The notes under the pieces are model-generated. The model made no database searches, was not told the DNA's origin, and worked only from the letters and a program-made list of their open reading frames with translations. A program made the translations under genes and the position numbers. From Maribacter aestuarii (GTDB taxonomy: Bacteria; Bacteroidota; Bacteroidia; Flavobacteriales; Flavobacteriaceae), in assembly GCF_027474845.2 (NCBI RefSeq), contig NZ_CP107031.2, positions 1,564,501-1,628,500 of the forward strand: a stretch of DNA of 64,000 nt, in the 5' to 3' direction. Positions 63,494-64,000 of the stretch are shown piece after piece. Numbering within the stretch: position 1 is the first letter of the stretch; each line of letters begins with the position of its first letter.

Positions 63494-64000
63494 TTAACCT
63501 GTTCCTTGAACTACAAAATTACGCAACAGCCAAATAGTAAGCATCCCCCAAAATGTACCTGTTGCCATACTTAAAATAGCCAGTACAATGGCATGTGGCA
63601 TCCATTTGATGTTATAGGCCGCCGTGACTGCTGGTGCCGTGGCGATACCGCCAACATTGGCCATACTTGCAATGGGCACCCAAGCCATGTTCACATTGAG
63701 CATTTTCGCAATCAACAGCATAAAAATAAAGTGACCCACAAGCCAAATGATTAGAAACCCGAGAAAAGGAATATTGAATCCTAAAGTGGCTATCTGCAGC
63801 TTTAGTCCTAATACAGCCATGACCACAATAATCAGAATGCTTCCCGCTTTCAAAGCAAATTTGAAATTCCATCGAGGAATGAAATTGCTAAGGGCCAAGC
63901 CTATAAAGGAGAGCAAAACCACTTTAACCACAAAACTGTCTATAAAAAAATTACTCAATACTACGATGGAGAGAAGAACAAATGCACTTAGCCATGGATT
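63494..64000 (-). CDS. DUF819-family membrane protein, N-terminus beyond window
   Basis: The minus frame is open to the right edge with no stop and no compelling start, so the gene is cut and its N-terminal part is missing. At least four membrane helices are visible in the 168 residues present, with VGGIATAPAVTAAYNIKWMPHAIVLAILSMATGTFWGML near the end, a conserved DUF819 segment. The family consists of about 380-400-aa membrane proteins, some linked to transport; the substrate is unknown. Confidence 0.85.
   Translation of the reverse strand, partial: NPWLSAFVLLSIVVLSNFFIDSFVVKVVLLSFIGLALSNFIPRWNFKFALKAGSILIIVVMAVLGLKLQIATLGFNIPFLGFLIIWLVGHFIFMLLIAKMLNVNMAWVPIASMANVGGIATAPAVTAAYNIKWMPHAIVLAILSMATGTFWGMLTIWLLRNFVVQGTG

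Overview
The window reads as chromosomal DNA of a member of the Flavobacteriaceae (Bacteroidota), probably marine. The supporting evidence is a complete Bat aerotolerance operon (MoxR-DUF58-BatA-E), an IPExxxVDY-family protein, an acpP-fabF-rnc cluster, AT-rich intergenic DNA, almost no Shine-Dalgarno sequences, and promoters with the Bacteroidota pattern TTG-N19-TAnnTTTG (the clearest lies before the OmpA-family gene at 45231). I cannot name the genus. I see no rRNA, CRISPR array, insertion sequence or prophage. One tRNA gene (Ala, GGC) is present.

Layout. 1-2.9 kb (minus): a metallophosphoesterase (cut by the window edge), a double zinc-ribbon membrane protein and an SPFH/GYF_2 protein. 3.1-6.0 kb: fructokinase and amylosucrase, a compact sucrose-use pair. 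6.0-8.7 kb (minus): AlbA_2-domain protein, SDR and aldo/keto reductase. 8.9-18.3 kb: the Bat operon and a small membrane protein. Three reading frames here (batB, batD and the small protein) are each broken by one missing base at a homopolymer. 18.4-26.8 kb: three SulP anion transporters, a UspA-like protein, a beta-carbonic anhydrase, pheS and a small conserved protein. This suggests bicarbonate uptake and hydration. 27-30 kb: lipoproteins, a CYTH protein, DNA polymerase IV and a PAS protein. 30.4-34.8 kb (minus): pyk, IPExxxVDY, rnc, fabF and acpP. 35-39.2 kb: purN, RNase HI, a PfkB kinase and a long PurF-like amidotransferase.

39.2-40.1 kb has no protein gene. It holds four tandem copies of a roughly 70-nt element, each with its own -7 promoter element, a nearly invariant 40-nt core and its own intrinsic terminator. 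I read this as an array of four paralogous small RNAs. At 57679-57780, downstream of lpxH, a second noncoding stretch with its own terminator carries two tandem sites complementary to two separate segments of that core, 11 nt plus 6-8 nt at each site. The sites look like an RNA decoy (sponge) or a 3'-UTR target of the sRNA family. This sRNA/anti-sRNA pair is the most interesting candidate for an undescribed system here. The complementarity is visible in the sequence; the function is inference.

40.1-49.4 kb: Mn-type superoxide dismutase (minus), then an AddA-like helicase-nuclease, kbl, an OmpA/TSP3 porin-like protein and an AddB-like nuclease. 49.4-64 kb: SDR, sugar porter, tRNA-Ala, UspA protein, GNAT, MATE, enoyl-CoA hydratase, a 37-codon membrane ORF, queD, a DUF2383 protein, lpxH, the candidate decoy RNA, an MFS exporter, a VOC protein, recJ, OsmC, a carboxymuconolactone decarboxylase-like protein, a lipoprotein, a uracil-DNA glycosylase-like protein and the end of a DUF819 membrane protein that runs off the window.
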